Positions 1 to 9,251 of a stretch of 64,000 nt of DNA are shown here, one piece after another (position 1 is the stretch's first letter; every line of letters begins with the position of its first letter). A program made the translations under genes and the position numbers. The DNA is taken from positions 62,001 to 126,000 of the forward strand of contig NZ_LSSW01000031.1 in assembly GCF_001567565.1 (NCBI RefSeq), read 5' to 3'. Source of the stretch: Ectopseudomonas composti. Its GTDB lineage: Bacteria; Pseudomonadota; Gammaproteobacteria; Pseudomonadales; Pseudomonadaceae. Under the pieces are notes generated by a model. The model was not told where the DNA came from. It ran no database searches and saw only the letters and a list, made by a program, of their open reading frames with translations.

Positions 1-1549
1 GCAGTTGCCATTCCAGGGCATCGACCCGGTTGAGGATGTCGTATTGCGCGCATTGGCCGTCCGGGCTGCTGACCAGTACCGCCAACACGTCGCTGGAGGC
101 GCCATAGTTGGCGTTCATAAAGGCCACGTCGCGGTTGTAGCGGCTGTCGGGGCGCAGCTCCGGCGCACCCGGATCCAGGTCGCCGATCTTCAGGTGGGTG
201 CTGACGATGAAACCGCCTACGCCGATCACCAGCGCGCCGGCTACTGCCACGCTGGCCATGGGGCGACGGGTGAAGCCATCGAGCAACGACCACAGGCGGT
301 GCTTGCGCTGGCCACGGGCGTCGGCCTGCTCGGCCCGCAGGCTGCGCTGGGCGGCCCGCGTGCTGACGCCGGTGTAGGAGAGCATGATCGGCAGCAGGAT
401 GAGGTTGGTGAAGATCAGCACCGCGACACCGATGGAGGCGGCGATGGCCAGTTCACGGATGACCTGGATATCGATCACTAGCAGCACCGCGAAGCCCACT
501 GCATCGGCCAGCAGGGCGGTCATGCCGGCCAGGAACAGGCGGCGAAAGGTGAAGCGCGCCGCCAGCAGCTTGGGGATACCACGGCCGATGTCCTGCATGA
601 TGCCGTTCATCTTCTGTGCGCCGTGGCTCATGCCGATGGCGAAAACCAGGAACGGCACCAGAATCGAATAGGGATCGAGCGAGTAGCCCAGCGTTGGCAA
701 CAGCCCCAGTTGCCATACCACTGCCACCAGGGAGGCAGTGACCACCAAGAGGGTGGAGCGTATGCAGCGGGTGTACCAGAACAGGGTGAGCGTGGCGATC
801 AGCACGGCGATGGCGAAGAACACCAGTACTGCTCGCACCCCGTCGATCAGGTCGCCGACTATCTTGGCGAAGCCGGTGATATGGATGTCCAGGCCTTCGG
901 CCTGGTATTGCTGGCGCAGTTGTTCGAGCTGCCCGGCGAAGGTCGCGTAGTTCAGCGCCTGGCCGTTGCTGTCCTTGGTCAGCAGTGGCACGTAGATCAC
1001 CGTGGAGCGCGCATTGCTCGCCACCAACTGGCCGATCTCGCCGGAGCGGGCGATATTGGCGCGCAACTGTTCCAGGCTGGCCGGGCTGCCATCGTAGCCG
1101 TTGGGGATCACCGAACCGCCCTCAAGGCCATCTTCGGTCACACCCGTCCAGCGTGTCGAAGGCGTCCACAGGGATTTCATGTTGACGCGGTCGACCCCCG
1201 GCAGCAGGAATACGGCGTCCGACAGACGACGCAGGGCGTCGAGATAGTTCGGGTCGTAGATGTCGCCAGCCGGGTTCTGCACCGCGATTCGCAGCGAGTT
1301 GCCGAGGCCGGTCAGCTGGTTCTGATAGCGCTGAAAGACCTGGATATAAGGGTGCTGGGTGGGAATGGTCTTCTCGAAGCTGGCGTTGAATTCGAGCTTG
1401 GTGGTTTGCCAGGCCAGCAGCAGGGTGGTGATGGCGCACAGGGCCACCACCAGCAGGCGGTGGTTGAAGAGCAAGCGCTCGAGCAGCGAGCCCGAGCGCG
1501 GATCGAAGTCAGCGGAAGCTTCCGCCAGGTCTGTTGGCGCGTTGTTCAC
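1..1549 (-). CDS. RND/MMPL-family exporter, 3' end outside the window
   Basis: Only the N-terminal 516 or so residues are present; the reading frame is open to base 1. It starts at a GTG that overlaps the stop of the upstream propeller gene (GTGA), with GGAGA in front. One membrane segment follows the start (about residues 30-50). A long periplasmic domain comes next, then a cluster of hydrophobic helices from about residue 235 on, with a FAIGMSHGAQKMNG stretch. This is the layout of half of an MMPL/RND exporter, which uses proton-motive force to move hydrophobic substrates out of the membrane or periplasm. Together with the three genes before it, it forms a leftward operon. The family is clear; the substrate is unknown. 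Confidence 0.85.
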   Translation of the reverse strand, partial: MNNAPTDLAEASADFDPRSGSLLERLLFNHRLLVVALCAITTLLLAWQTTKLEFNASFEKTIPTQHPYIQVFQRYQNQLTGLGNSLRIAVQNPAGDIYDPNYLDALRRLSDAVFLLPGVDRVNMKSLWTPSTRWTGVTEDGLEGGSVIPNGYDGSPASLEQLRANIARSGEIGQLVASNARSTVIYVPLLTKDSNGQALNYATFAGQLEQLRQQYQAEGLDIHITGFAKIVGDLIDGVRAVLVFFAIAVLIATLTLFWYTRCIRSTLLVVTASLVAVVWQLGLLPTLGYSLDPYSILVPFLVFAIGMSHGAQKMNGIMQDIGRGIPKLLAARFTFRRLFLAGMTALLADAVGFAVLLVIDIQVIRELAIAASIGVAVLIFTNLILLPIMLSYTGVSTRAAQRSLRAEQADARGQRKHRLWSLLDGFTRRPMASVAVAGALVIGVGGFIVSTHLKIGDLDPGAPELRPDSRYNRDVAFMNANYGASSDVLAVLVSSPDGQCAQYDILNRVDALEWQL

Positions 1550-2622
1550 TTCACGTCTCCAGCTTTCAGCACACTGACACCTTCTGCGCTCACGAGGACG
1601 ATATCGGCATGTGCAGTGGGCAGTAGGTTATTGAGGGGCGGCAGCAGCTGTCGGTTGCTCGGCAGCAGGCGCCCGTCTTGCTCGCGCAGGATCATGCCGG
1701 CCTGGTTGACGAATATCGGCTTGCCATTGGCCTGTAGCGCCGAGGCGGTGATCGAGGCCTCCACGGGGGAGACGAGCGGGCCCCAGCTCACACCACCGTC
1801 ATCGCTGCGCAGCGCATTGCCACGCAAGCCGGCGAGCACGATCGAACCATCGGCTGGCAGTTCGAGGGTGAAGAAACTGCCGGAGTAGGGCGTTTCGACT
1901 GGGGTGAAACTGGCGCCGCCATCCTCGGAGAGCAGCACCAGGCCCTGTTCCCCAGCGATCACCACACGCTGGCCACGGCTGCGGATGGCATTGAGGTGCA
2001 AACCGCCCGGGTTGACGCTGCGCTGCAGCCAGGGCTGCCAGCTCTTGCCGCCATCGCGGCTGCGCAGGGCCAGGCCGTAGGCCCCGACGACATAAGCCTC
2101 CTGCGGGCCCTTCAGCCACAGGTCAAGGAAGGGTTTGTCCGGGCCGTCCTCGACCAGGCGCTTGGCTTCGGCTATCGCACGCGGGTTACCTTGCGCCTGC
2201 GCCGCTGCCAGTAGCGTTTGGGCGGCGCGGCGGCCATCGAGGCTGGCAGTCCAGCTAGTCCCTCCATCCTGGCTGACCAGTACGCTGCCGCCGTGCCCGA
2301 CAGCGTAGCCGTGCTCGGCATTGGCGAAGCGCACAGCCGTCAGGGTGACGCTGACCGGGGAGGCGGCCTGTCGCCAGGTCGCCCCCTGGTCGTCGGACAG
2401 CAGGATAAGCCCGCGTTCGCCAACGGCTACCAGGCGCTGGCCGGCCTGGGCGAGGCCCAGCAGATAGCCCTGCGCCGGGTTGACCGTGGCCAATGCCGGG
2501 CGCTCCAGCGCAGCGCCGACCGGTTCGGCCTGCGCCGCACTGGTCAGGCACAGGCAGGCTGCCAGCAGTGCCCACGGCCAACGTCCTGCAGTGCCGCGCG
2601 ATAAATGACTATGGGTGTTCAT
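1546..2622 (-). CDS. YCF48/BNR-repeat beta-propeller, exported
   Basis: 358 residues with a clear Sec signal peptide ending in SAAQA (about residue 32). The mature part is built of repeated blades with the BNR/YCF48 signature (S-x-D-x-G-x-x-W: SDDQGATW, SQDGGTSW, SRDGGKSW, SEDGGASF, SDDGGVSW). YCF48/HCF136-like propellers of this kind occur beside RND exporters in many proteobacteria, probably as periplasmic scaffold or assembly factors; the molecular role is not known. GGAG lies 7 bases before the ATG. Its stop overlaps the GTG of the exporter gene, so the two are probably translationally coupled. Confidence 0.85.
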   Translation of the reverse strand: MNTHSHLSRGTAGRWPWALLAACLCLTSAAQAEPVGAALERPALATVNPAQGYLLGLAQAGQRLVAVGERGLILLSDDQGATWRQAASPVSVTLTAVRFANAEHGYAVGHGGSVLVSQDGGTSWTASLDGRRAAQTLLAAAQAQGNPRAIAEAKRLVEDGPDKPFLDLWLKGPQEAYVVGAYGLALRSRDGGKSWQPWLQRSVNPGGLHLNAIRSRGQRVVIAGEQGLVLLSEDGGASFTPVETPYSGSFFTLELPADGSIVLAGLRGNALRSDDGGVSWGPLVSPVEASITASALQANGKPIFVNQAGMILREQDGRLLPSNRQLLPPLNNLLPTAHADIVLVSAEGVSVLKAGDVK

Positions 2623-2663
2623 GAGCGCGCTCCGTAATGCTGTCGCGGATGGCGGGTAACAGG

Positions 2664-4016
2664 TCAGCGAATGCCGTCATTGGCCAGGGCGTCGGGGGTG
2701 AACTCGACATCCGGCAGGCGTTCGAGCAGCTCGTAATGCACCGGCTTCTCGTTGAACAGGCCGGCGACCATGGCCGCGCCGGAGAGCAGGTCATTGAAGC
2801 CGAAGGCGAACATGAAGTTGCCGGGTAGCTCTGGCATCACCATGACCTGGCCCCAGGTGGTCTTCCACAGTTGGCCGTTGGCATCCCAGCGATCACCCAT
2901 CACGCAGGTCCAGGTGTCTTCGTCGCAGTAGTAGCGACTGCGTGCGGCCTGGTGGCGCTGGCCATTGCGCAGAGTGGCTTCGACGACCCACACGCGATGC
3001 AATTCCCAGCGAACGTGATCGGGGTTGAGGTGGTGGGCGCTCAGTACCTCTTTGTCCGAGGTCGGCTGCAGCAGTTTGTTGGCGTTGTAAGGGATGTACT
3101 TTTCCTGCTTGCCGATGATCTTCCAGTCGAAGCGATCCAGGCGACCAGAGAAGACTTCCAGTTCATCGAAGCTCATCAGACCAGCCATGGTCGGGCTTGG
3201 TGTGTCGCAGCAGGTATTGGGTAGTTTGCGCACGCGGCGTTGCCCCACCAGGTAAACCCAGGCCTGATCCTTGGCGGCGTCGAGGTTCTGCCGCCCGACG
3301 ATGCCTTCGCCCGCACGGATGGCCGGGGCGGAGAGGTTGACCCGAATGTTGAAGTACAGGTTGGACTTGGCGTAATCCTCCAGACTGCTGTCCTTGAAGT
3401 AATAGGGCACCTGTTGCACGGAGCTGGCGTCGCTGGCCAGGACGGCGCGGCCATCGGAGGTCAATTGGTAGGCCGTGGCGTAAAAGCGTGCGGTCGGTGC
3501 ACGCCAGCGCAGCAGGTGGTTCCAGATCACTTCGGCGCCGCTGCTAGGAATAGGGAAGGGAATCCCGCCGAACGCGCCGACCACCACGTCGTTGTCGATT
3601 TTCGCCCGGCTCGCGTTGGCCTGGGTGTTGTCGTACACCCATTGCGGCGCCGCGGCGGTGCGGTGCGTTTGATACACATCCAGGCGATAGCTGTCGGGGT
3701 ACTTGGCCAGCATCGCGCGGGTGCCATCGGTCAGCTTGTCGGCGTATTGCGCGGCGTTGCCCGCGTTGATGCTGAACAGCGGCTTCTCGTCCTTGAACGG
3801 ATCAGAACGGCGGCCTCCGGGTTTGTCGCCAGGGATGGGCGTGGTCAGCCCGCCTTTCCAGGCGGGAATGCTGCCGTCGGCGTTGCCGGCGCGTTCTGCA
3901 CCGAGTGGCGTGAGTTCGCCTGTCAGCTTGGCGGCTTCTTCGGCCGTCACCGCAGCCATGCTCTGCTGGGCGCAAAGCAATGCCAGGCCCAGTATGGGAA
4001 GGGAGAAACGGGTCAT
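2664..4016 (-). CDS. DUF1329 family exported protein
   Basis: 450 residues with an N-terminal signal peptide cleaved near QQSMA (about residue 21). The mature protein has the features of the DUF1329 family: an early LTGELTPLGAERAGNADGSIPAW block and many aromatic residues suited to a lipoprotein-carrier-like (LolA/LolB) fold. It is the usual partner of a DUF1302 protein and an RND exporter, and the three are thought to handle hydrophobic molecules between inner and outer membrane (inference). GAGGAA precedes the ATG. It lies 15 bases after the DUF1302 gene and 41 bases before the propeller gene, in one leftward operon. Confidence 0.88.
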   Translation of the reverse strand: MTRFSLPILGLALLCAQQSMAAVTAEEAAKLTGELTPLGAERAGNADGSIPAWKGGLTTPIPGDKPGGRRSDPFKDEKPLFSINAGNAAQYADKLTDGTRAMLAKYPDSYRLDVYQTHRTAAAPQWVYDNTQANASRAKIDNDVVVGAFGGIPFPIPSSGAEVIWNHLLRWRAPTARFYATAYQLTSDGRAVLASDASSVQQVPYYFKDSSLEDYAKSNLYFNIRVNLSAPAIRAGEGIVGRQNLDAAKDQAWVYLVGQRRVRKLPNTCCDTPSPTMAGLMSFDELEVFSGRLDRFDWKIIGKQEKYIPYNANKLLQPTSDKEVLSAHHLNPDHVRWELHRVWVVEATLRNGQRHQAARSRYYCDEDTWTCVMGDRWDANGQLWKTTWGQVMVMPELPGNFMFAFGFNDLLSGAAMVAGLFNEKPVHYELLERLPDVEFTPDALANDGIR

Positions 4017-4031
4017 GTGAGGTTCCTCTGC

Positions 4032-5663
4032 TTAGAAGGTACGCTGGATCGACAGGGCGATGAAGTCGCGATCCTTCAGCGATTGCTTGAAAGAGATGTG
4101 GTTGTCTTCGTCTACCGAGGTGCCAGCCGGCCCGAAGTAGTGGGTGTAGGTGAGGCCAGCTCGCCATTCGTTGAGGTACAGCGCGGTCAGGCCGATACTG
4201 AAGTCGCCCACCTTGTCGCCATTGAAGGCCCCGACCACTGCGGAGTTGCCGATGCCGAATCCGAGCCCGACCGGCACCGACAGGTCGACACCGGGAAACA
4301 CCTGGCGATAGCGGGGCTCGTAGACAAAGCGCACGTTGGCGGCGTCGCGATCGGCCAGGGGGTTGAGCGCCTGGCGGTTCTTGGTCACGTCGAGTACACG
4401 GTTCCAGGCCACCTCACCGAGGAAGTCCGCTTCGTTGGCGATGAAAGACGGGCCTAGCGTCGCCAGCCAGGACACCTGCGCATGCAGGGTGTTGCCGACG
4501 GCGTAGCGGGCATCGCCATCGTTGTCGCCGCTGCCGTCGAGGATGGTCACGCCATCGCTGCTCAGCGGCATGTTGCGGCGGGTGGAGATTTCCGCAGCGA
4601 CGTTGTAGTCGCCGAAGGTGTGGCTGACGCTGGCACCGAAGGCGCGGATGTTTTCCGGATAGACCCACTGGTAAGTGCCCAGGCGTCCGCTGGCGAAGTC
4701 GGGGGCGCCTGCACCGGGGCGAATGTAGATCTGCGGTGTCTTGTCGTGGTAGCGAACGGCATAAAGACCGAAGTCTGTCTCACCGGCGCGAAAGCGGATC
4801 TGCACGCCGCCCTGGCCGGAGTCCTTGGCCTTCATGTCCTGCTGGCGGAAGAATGCCAGGGGTTCACCACCGGGGATGACCGGGTTGGGCCCGGCGATCA
4901 GGCGCTCAGCGCCCTCGCCGATAGTGTCGAGCACCGAGAAGTAGCTGCCTGAGGCCGGCAGACGGGTCTGCTCCCAGCGCCATTGGTAGAACGCGCCGAT
5001 GGAGACGTCGGGCGTCAGTTGCAGTTGACCGGAAAACTGCTCGGTGGGGCGGATCAGCTCCTTGAACTGGGTGTTGGGCACCGAGGCCGCCTTGACCGCG
5101 TCCACGGGCGCCATGGTGCCGGCAATGCCGTTTGCGCCGAAGAACAGGCTTTCCCCCCACACCAGTGCATGCCGACCGGCGCGCACCGTACCTTTGGCGT
5201 CGCCCAAATTGAAGCGGGCGAAGAGGAATGCATCGAGCAGTTCACCCTTGCGCCCATGCAGCTTTTCGGTAGCACGGGTGAACTCGTCGTGGTCGACCGA
5301 AAAGGCATTGGCGGTGGCCGCCGAGTTGTTGTCGTTACCCTCGTTGTAGACGCTGTCGTACCACGCTGCCCCCGATACCCGGGCGCCAACGTTCTTGTAC
5401 ATGACGTCGAATTCCGAGAGCAGGTCGAAGCGGTTGGAGATCAGGCCACGGCTGAAGTTGCGGTCGCCGTCGTCGTGGTTGGGAAGGGCGGTGAGCTGAT
5501 CGGACGCGCCCTTGAGGCGGCTGGCCGTACTGTATTTGAACGTGTTGTCCCAGCGCAGCCTGAGATCGGGATCTCCGCTGTCGATCTGGAATGCCTGAAC
5601 TGCAGGGGACATCGAGGCCATGATCGACATGGCCAGGGGATACAAGGCAAATTTCTTGTCCAT
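4032..5663 (-). CDS. DUF1302 family outer-membrane protein
   Basis: 543 residues from the chosen ATG. An upstream in-frame start at 5702 would add 13 residues, but GGAGG lies about 9 bases before the 5663 ATG and the signal peptide (ending SPAVQA) begins properly there. The mature sequence opens with FQIDSGDPDLRLRWDNTFKYS and ends in a phenylalanine (QRTF), as outer-membrane barrels usually do. Alternating polar and aromatic strands throughout also suggest a beta-barrel. It is first in the leftward operon that continues with the DUF1329, propeller and RND genes, and probably forms the outer-membrane part of that system. Substrate unknown. Confidence 0.87.
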   Translation of the reverse strand: MDKKFALYPLAMSIMASMSPAVQAFQIDSGDPDLRLRWDNTFKYSTASRLKGASDQLTALPNHDDGDRNFSRGLISNRFDLLSEFDVMYKNVGARVSGAAWYDSVYNEGNDNNSAATANAFSVDHDEFTRATEKLHGRKGELLDAFLFARFNLGDAKGTVRAGRHALVWGESLFFGANGIAGTMAPVDAVKAASVPNTQFKELIRPTEQFSGQLQLTPDVSIGAFYQWRWEQTRLPASGSYFSVLDTIGEGAERLIAGPNPVIPGGEPLAFFRQQDMKAKDSGQGGVQIRFRAGETDFGLYAVRYHDKTPQIYIRPGAGAPDFASGRLGTYQWVYPENIRAFGASVSHTFGDYNVAAEISTRRNMPLSSDGVTILDGSGDNDGDARYAVGNTLHAQVSWLATLGPSFIANEADFLGEVAWNRVLDVTKNRQALNPLADRDAANVRFVYEPRYRQVFPGVDLSVPVGLGFGIGNSAVVGAFNGDKVGDFSIGLTALYLNEWRAGLTYTHYFGPAGTSVDEDNHISFKQSLKDRDFIALSIQRTF

Positions 5664-5920
5664 CTCCCAGTTACCTCCGTTGCGAGACTTTTTTATTGTC
5701 AACAGGGTGTGTTTGCCCGCCTGGATAGGCGGAGACCGGGACGTGGCAGTTCGTCCGTTACGTTCAGGTTACGGAGGGGGCATTGGGCGTGTTAGCCAAA
5801 AATGGCAAAGATGCAGGCGCGAGGGTAGAAAAGCTGATACGCCCCCAGTCGCGGCTGTCATCAGTCGCGTCTGAGGGTTGGGTTAGCAGGAGGGGCGTAG
5901 GAAGTGCTGCGCCGATGGGG

Positions 5921-6904
5921 TCAGCGATGCAGGGTTTGCGAGGGACGTTCACCGAACATCGTCCGGTATTCGCTGGAAAAGCGACTGAGATGCCAGAAGC
6001 CCCAGCGGCTGGCGACCTCCTGCACTGACACCAGGTCGGCGCCCTGGCGCAGCTCCCGGCGCGCCGCGTTCAGGCGCAGCGTTCGCAGGTAGGCCACCGG
6101 ATTGGTGCCAAGGGTTTCCTGAAAACAGTACTGCAGCTTGCGGCGACTGGCGCCCAGCGTGCGGCACAGATCGAGAATGGTCAGCGGCTCGTCCAGATGC
6201 GCCAGGGCGTATTCGCAGGCGCGGTCGACCGTGCGCTTGCGGTTCGAGGGGGTGATCTCGACGGGCTGGCTGGAGGGCAGCAGCTCGAACAGTTGCAGCA
6301 TGATCGCGTCGCGGAACTGGTGACGTAGCCGCTCGTCATTCAGGTCGGCCGTGGAGCTGGCGCAGCCGTATTCGAGATTTTCCAGAATAGTGCGCAGGTT
6401 GCGTGGCAGATCCAGATCTTTGACCAGGTAGGTCTTGGGTAGGTGACGGCTTTCGAAGGCGATGCCCTGCAGGGTCAGCTCCCGTTCGAGTATTTCCATG
6501 TCCACGGCCACCACGAGCAGATCCATTTCGTCGGGCGTGCGCAACTGCGGCAGGTCATCGGCATGGGCGACCAGGGCCTTGCCTCCGGAAACGAGATTGC
6601 CATCGCAGTAAAGGTCACCGCTGAAGCTGAGCGGAATGCTGAAGTTGATGGTGCCGGGTTTGGCCGAGCCGCGCTTGATCAGAGACTGGTTGGTTCTGTC
6701 ACGGATGACCTGCATCCAGTCCAGGCTGAACTCCGTCAGTTCGCCGTGAAAGCGGCCAGCGGACATCTGGTCGTAGGTCAGCTGCCAGTCGCTGACCTGC
6801 TCGGCATGCTCGTCGATATCCTGCGAGCTGACGTGCCGCGAAAAGGGAGAGGTGCTGATCAGTCGGGGAGTGGTGGATGAAGCGAATGTGTCATACATGC
6901 TCAT
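5921..6904 (-). CDS. AraC-family regulator, EutR-like
   Basis: 327 residues. The last 105 or so form a two-helix-turn-helix AraC domain (LTILDLCRTLGASRRKLQYC, then VQEVASRWGFWHLSRFSSEY). The WGFWHLSRF block and the C-terminal architecture resemble EutR, the ethanolamine regulator of enterics. The N-terminal 215 residues would be the ligand-binding part. It is divergent from an FAD oxidase gene and an EutQ-like cupin, and sits head to tail with the DUF1302/RND operon; it could control either. EutR-like in family, but no cobalamin or ethanolamine link is visible here, so the inducer is unknown. A start 6 bases downstream (MYDTF) is also possible. Confidence 0.85.
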   Translation of the reverse strand: MSMYDTFASSTTPRLISTSPFSRHVSSQDIDEHAEQVSDWQLTYDQMSAGRFHGELTEFSLDWMQVIRDRTNQSLIKRGSAKPGTINFSIPLSFSGDLYCDGNLVSGGKALVAHADDLPQLRTPDEMDLLVVAVDMEILERELTLQGIAFESRHLPKTYLVKDLDLPRNLRTILENLEYGCASSTADLNDERLRHQFRDAIMLQLFELLPSSQPVEITPSNRKRTVDRACEYALAHLDEPLTILDLCRTLGASRRKLQYCFQETLGTNPVAYLRTLRLNAARRELRQGADLVSVQEVASRWGFWHLSRFSSEYRTMFGERPSQTLHR

Positions 6905-7488
6905 TTAGTCCGCTCGAACGCCGTCGGTGCGGTGCTTACCGATGAGCCATTCTCCAGAGCGGAGGGCATGCGCATCATGCGCTTTGCCGTCTGCGGCGAT
7001 CCATGTCCAGATGGAGTCTGGGTAGTCACCAGTGAGGCACCAAAGGATTCCCACTTGGGAAACACCTGAGCTGCAGTTAAGGAAAGGTTCTTTGTTGTTC
7101 TTGTTGAAATTTTCTTTAAGTAAGCAGCCTTTTCAGTTCGGCTCGTGGCACGACTGGGGCAGACCACCTCTCGAACGGATAGGGACGAAGGGTGATGGCT
7201 TGATGCATATGACGATAGAAGTTAAGACGTATAACTGTCTTGATCAAGCGTGCCTCCTTATTGATCGCTGCTGCCAGGGTGTCAGCGGATGAACGGTAGA
7301 GGAAGCAATTTCAGGCTGCGGTGTCACCTGAGCCCATAGGCTCTGGCAGGAATGGTCAAGTGTCAGGGCAGGGTGAATCAAGACGTGCTTGGCCTGATGA
7401 GTTCCTAATGTGATCCAGCAGAACGCAACGTGCACGGCGCCGGGCACGTTTAGCAGTCGTTCCTTCTCGAATACTTAGGTTGCTTCCC
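6905..7488. promoter_or_regulatory. Divergent intergenic region, EutR-like regulator / FAD oxidase
   Basis: About 580 bases without a supported gene. It must hold the promoters of the leftward regulator and of the rightward oxidase. It is more AT-rich than its flanks, notably around 7080-7140. An inverted repeat AAGAC-N8-GTCTT lies at 7224-7241 and is a candidate operator. No convincing sigma-70 or sigma-54 pair could be placed. The open frames here are short and lack family features. Confidence 0.4.
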
Positions 7489-8787
7489 ATGATCAATATC
7501 GAAACGCCTACCTACTACACGGCCACCAAGAAGTATGACCTCAGCTTTCCGTCCCTCGAGGCGGATATCGACGCAGACGTGGTCGTGATCGGTGGCGGCT
7601 TTTCCGGCATAAACACAGCTCTGGAGCTGGCCGAGAAGGGCATCACCAACATCGTCGTGCTGGAGGGGCGCTACCTCGGCTTCGGTGGTACTGGGCGCAA
7701 CGGCGGGCAGATCATGGCGGGTATCGGCCATGACCTGGAGAAGATCCGCAAGGATGTGGGGGAGGACGGCCTGCGCGCGATTCTGGAGATCAGCGACCAG
7801 GGCGCGCAGATCATCAAGAGCCGCATCGAGAAGTACGCCATCGATGCCGACTTCTGCCATGGCTATGGCTACATGGGTTTCAATGCCCGCCAGGAAAAGA
7901 CTCTGGCTGCCTGGGAGAAGGAGTTCAAGGCGCTGAGTCCGCAGCAGGAGATCCGTCTGCTGGTGGGCAGCGAGCTCAAGCAGATGATCGGTTCCGATGC
8001 CTATTCCAGTGGCTTGCTGCACATGGGCGCCGGCCATGTGCATTCGCTCAACCTTCTGCTGGGCGAGGCCAAGGCGCTGGCCAGTCACGGCGTGAAGATT
8101 TTCGAGTACAGCCCGGCGCTGGAAGTGACCTATGGCGAGCGCGTCACGGTGCGTACCGCCAAGGGCTCGGTCAAGGCCGGTAAGCTGCTCTGGGCCTGCG
8201 ACAGCTTCCTCAACAAGATGGAGCCGGAGCTGCACAGGAGCACCATCAACACCTATGCCTTCCAGATGGTCACCGAGCCGCTGTCGGATGAGCTGATCGA
8301 GCGTATCAGCCCGATTCGCGGTGCCTACAGCGATATTCGCCCGGTCATCGACTACTACCGGGTCACCCGTGAGAACCGCCTGCTATTCGGTTCGGCCACG
8401 CCCTTCGTCGAGCACATTCCAAGCGACCTCAAGGCCTGGAACCGTAACCTGATGCTGAAGATTTTCCCTTACCTCAAGGACGTGAAGATCGACCTGGCCT
8501 GGGGTGGCCCTATGGCCTGCAGCCCCAATCTGTTCCCCCAGATCGGCACCTTGCCGCAGCACCCCAATGTGTTCTTCGTGCAGGGTTACTCGGGCTTCGG
8601 CGTTACCCCCAGTCACATCATTTGCAAGGTGCTGGCCGAGGGTATGAGCGAAGGCTCGGCGCGCTATGACCTGATCAGCTCGGTGCGTCGCATCCAGGTG
8701 ATCGGTAAAGACCAGATTCGTCCGTTGCTGCTCACTGCCGGCAAATCCTGGCACCAGCTATCGGGGTACTGGAACGGGCGGCGCTGA
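7489..8787 (+). CDS. FAD-dependent amine oxidase-like protein (DAO/PuuB family)
   Basis: 432 residues. A dinucleotide-binding motif VVVIGGGFSGINTALELAEK lies near residues 30-50, followed by the FGGTGRNGGQIM block typical of gamma-glutamylputrescine oxidoreductase (PuuB) and other DadA-like oxidases. Near the C-terminus VQGYSGFGVTPSH is the usual second FAD-contact segment. It probably oxidises a primary or secondary amine to an aldehyde/imine with FAD in the cytoplasm. The start is an ATG rather than the TTG three codons earlier. The cupin gene follows 37 bases later. PuuB-like by motif, but no gamma-glutamyl ligase gene is nearby, so a free amine or ethanolamine-like substrate is just as likely. 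Confidence 0.85.
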   Translation: MINIETPTYYTATKKYDLSFPSLEADIDADVVVIGGGFSGINTALELAEKGITNIVVLEGRYLGFGGTGRNGGQIMAGIGHDLEKIRKDVGEDGLRAILEISDQGAQIIKSRIEKYAIDADFCHGYGYMGFNARQEKTLAAWEKEFKALSPQQEIRLLVGSELKQMIGSDAYSSGLLHMGAGHVHSLNLLLGEAKALASHGVKIFEYSPALEVTYGERVTVRTAKGSVKAGKLLWACDSFLNKMEPELHRSTINTYAFQMVTEPLSDELIERISPIRGAYSDIRPVIDYYRVTRENRLLFGSATPFVEHIPSDLKAWNRNLMLKIFPYLKDVKIDLAWGGPMACSPNLFPQIGTLPQHPNVFFVQGYSGFGVTPSHIICKVLAEGMSEGSARYDLISSVRRIQVIGKDQIRPLLLTAGKSWHQLSGYWNGRR

Positions 8788-8824
8788 TCCATCCATTGAC
8801 GATCATTAACAGAGGAAATATCCA

Positions 8825-9184
8825 ATGACTCCCATCAAACAAGGCACCACCCTCAACGAGCTGGATACCTGGGGCACCATTGCCGACCTGGGCTCGGAGA
8901 TTCTCGAAGGCGAGGGCAAGGCTTTCGGCAAGATGACCTTCGGCGCCCCAACCGATGCGCTCAGCGCCGGTTACTTCGCTGTGACCAAGAGCAAGTTCCG
9001 CATGGTGTATCCGTTCAACGAACAGGCCACCGTGGTGTTCGGCGAGGTCATTCTGACTGATGAGGCCACCGGCCAGAGCACCCGCTACAAGGCTGGCGAC
9101 AGCTGGTTCGTGACCAAGGGCACTAGCGTGCTGTGGGACGTGCTCAGCGAAAGCTTCACCAAACATTACATGGCCGTGGTGTAA
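8825..9184 (+). CDS. Small cupin (DUF861/EutQ-like)
   Basis: 119 residues, a single cupin domain with the expected pattern around FNEQATVVFGEVILTD and YKAGDSWFVTKGTSVLWDV. Such cupin_3 proteins accompany FAD amine oxidases and are related to the C-terminal domain of EutQ. Their exact role (substrate sequestration or small-molecule enzymology) is not settled. GAGGAA lies 7 bases before the ATG. It shares an operon with the oxidase upstream. Confidence 0.85.
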   Translation: MTPIKQGTTLNELDTWGTIADLGSEILEGEGKAFGKMTFGAPTDALSAGYFAVTKSKFRMVYPFNEQATVVFGEVILTDEATGQSTRYKAGDSWFVTKGTSVLWDVLSESFTKHYMAVV

Positions 9185-9251
9185 CCCTAACCACTGGCTG
9201 CACAACCTGGCGGCCGATTCGGTCGCCAGGGTCTAACTGAGTCACGTGATC

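Noticed and set aside
623..1888. Rightward open frame of 421 codons
   Set aside because: It is the antisense of the RND exporter and propeller genes, with no family features or ribosome site.
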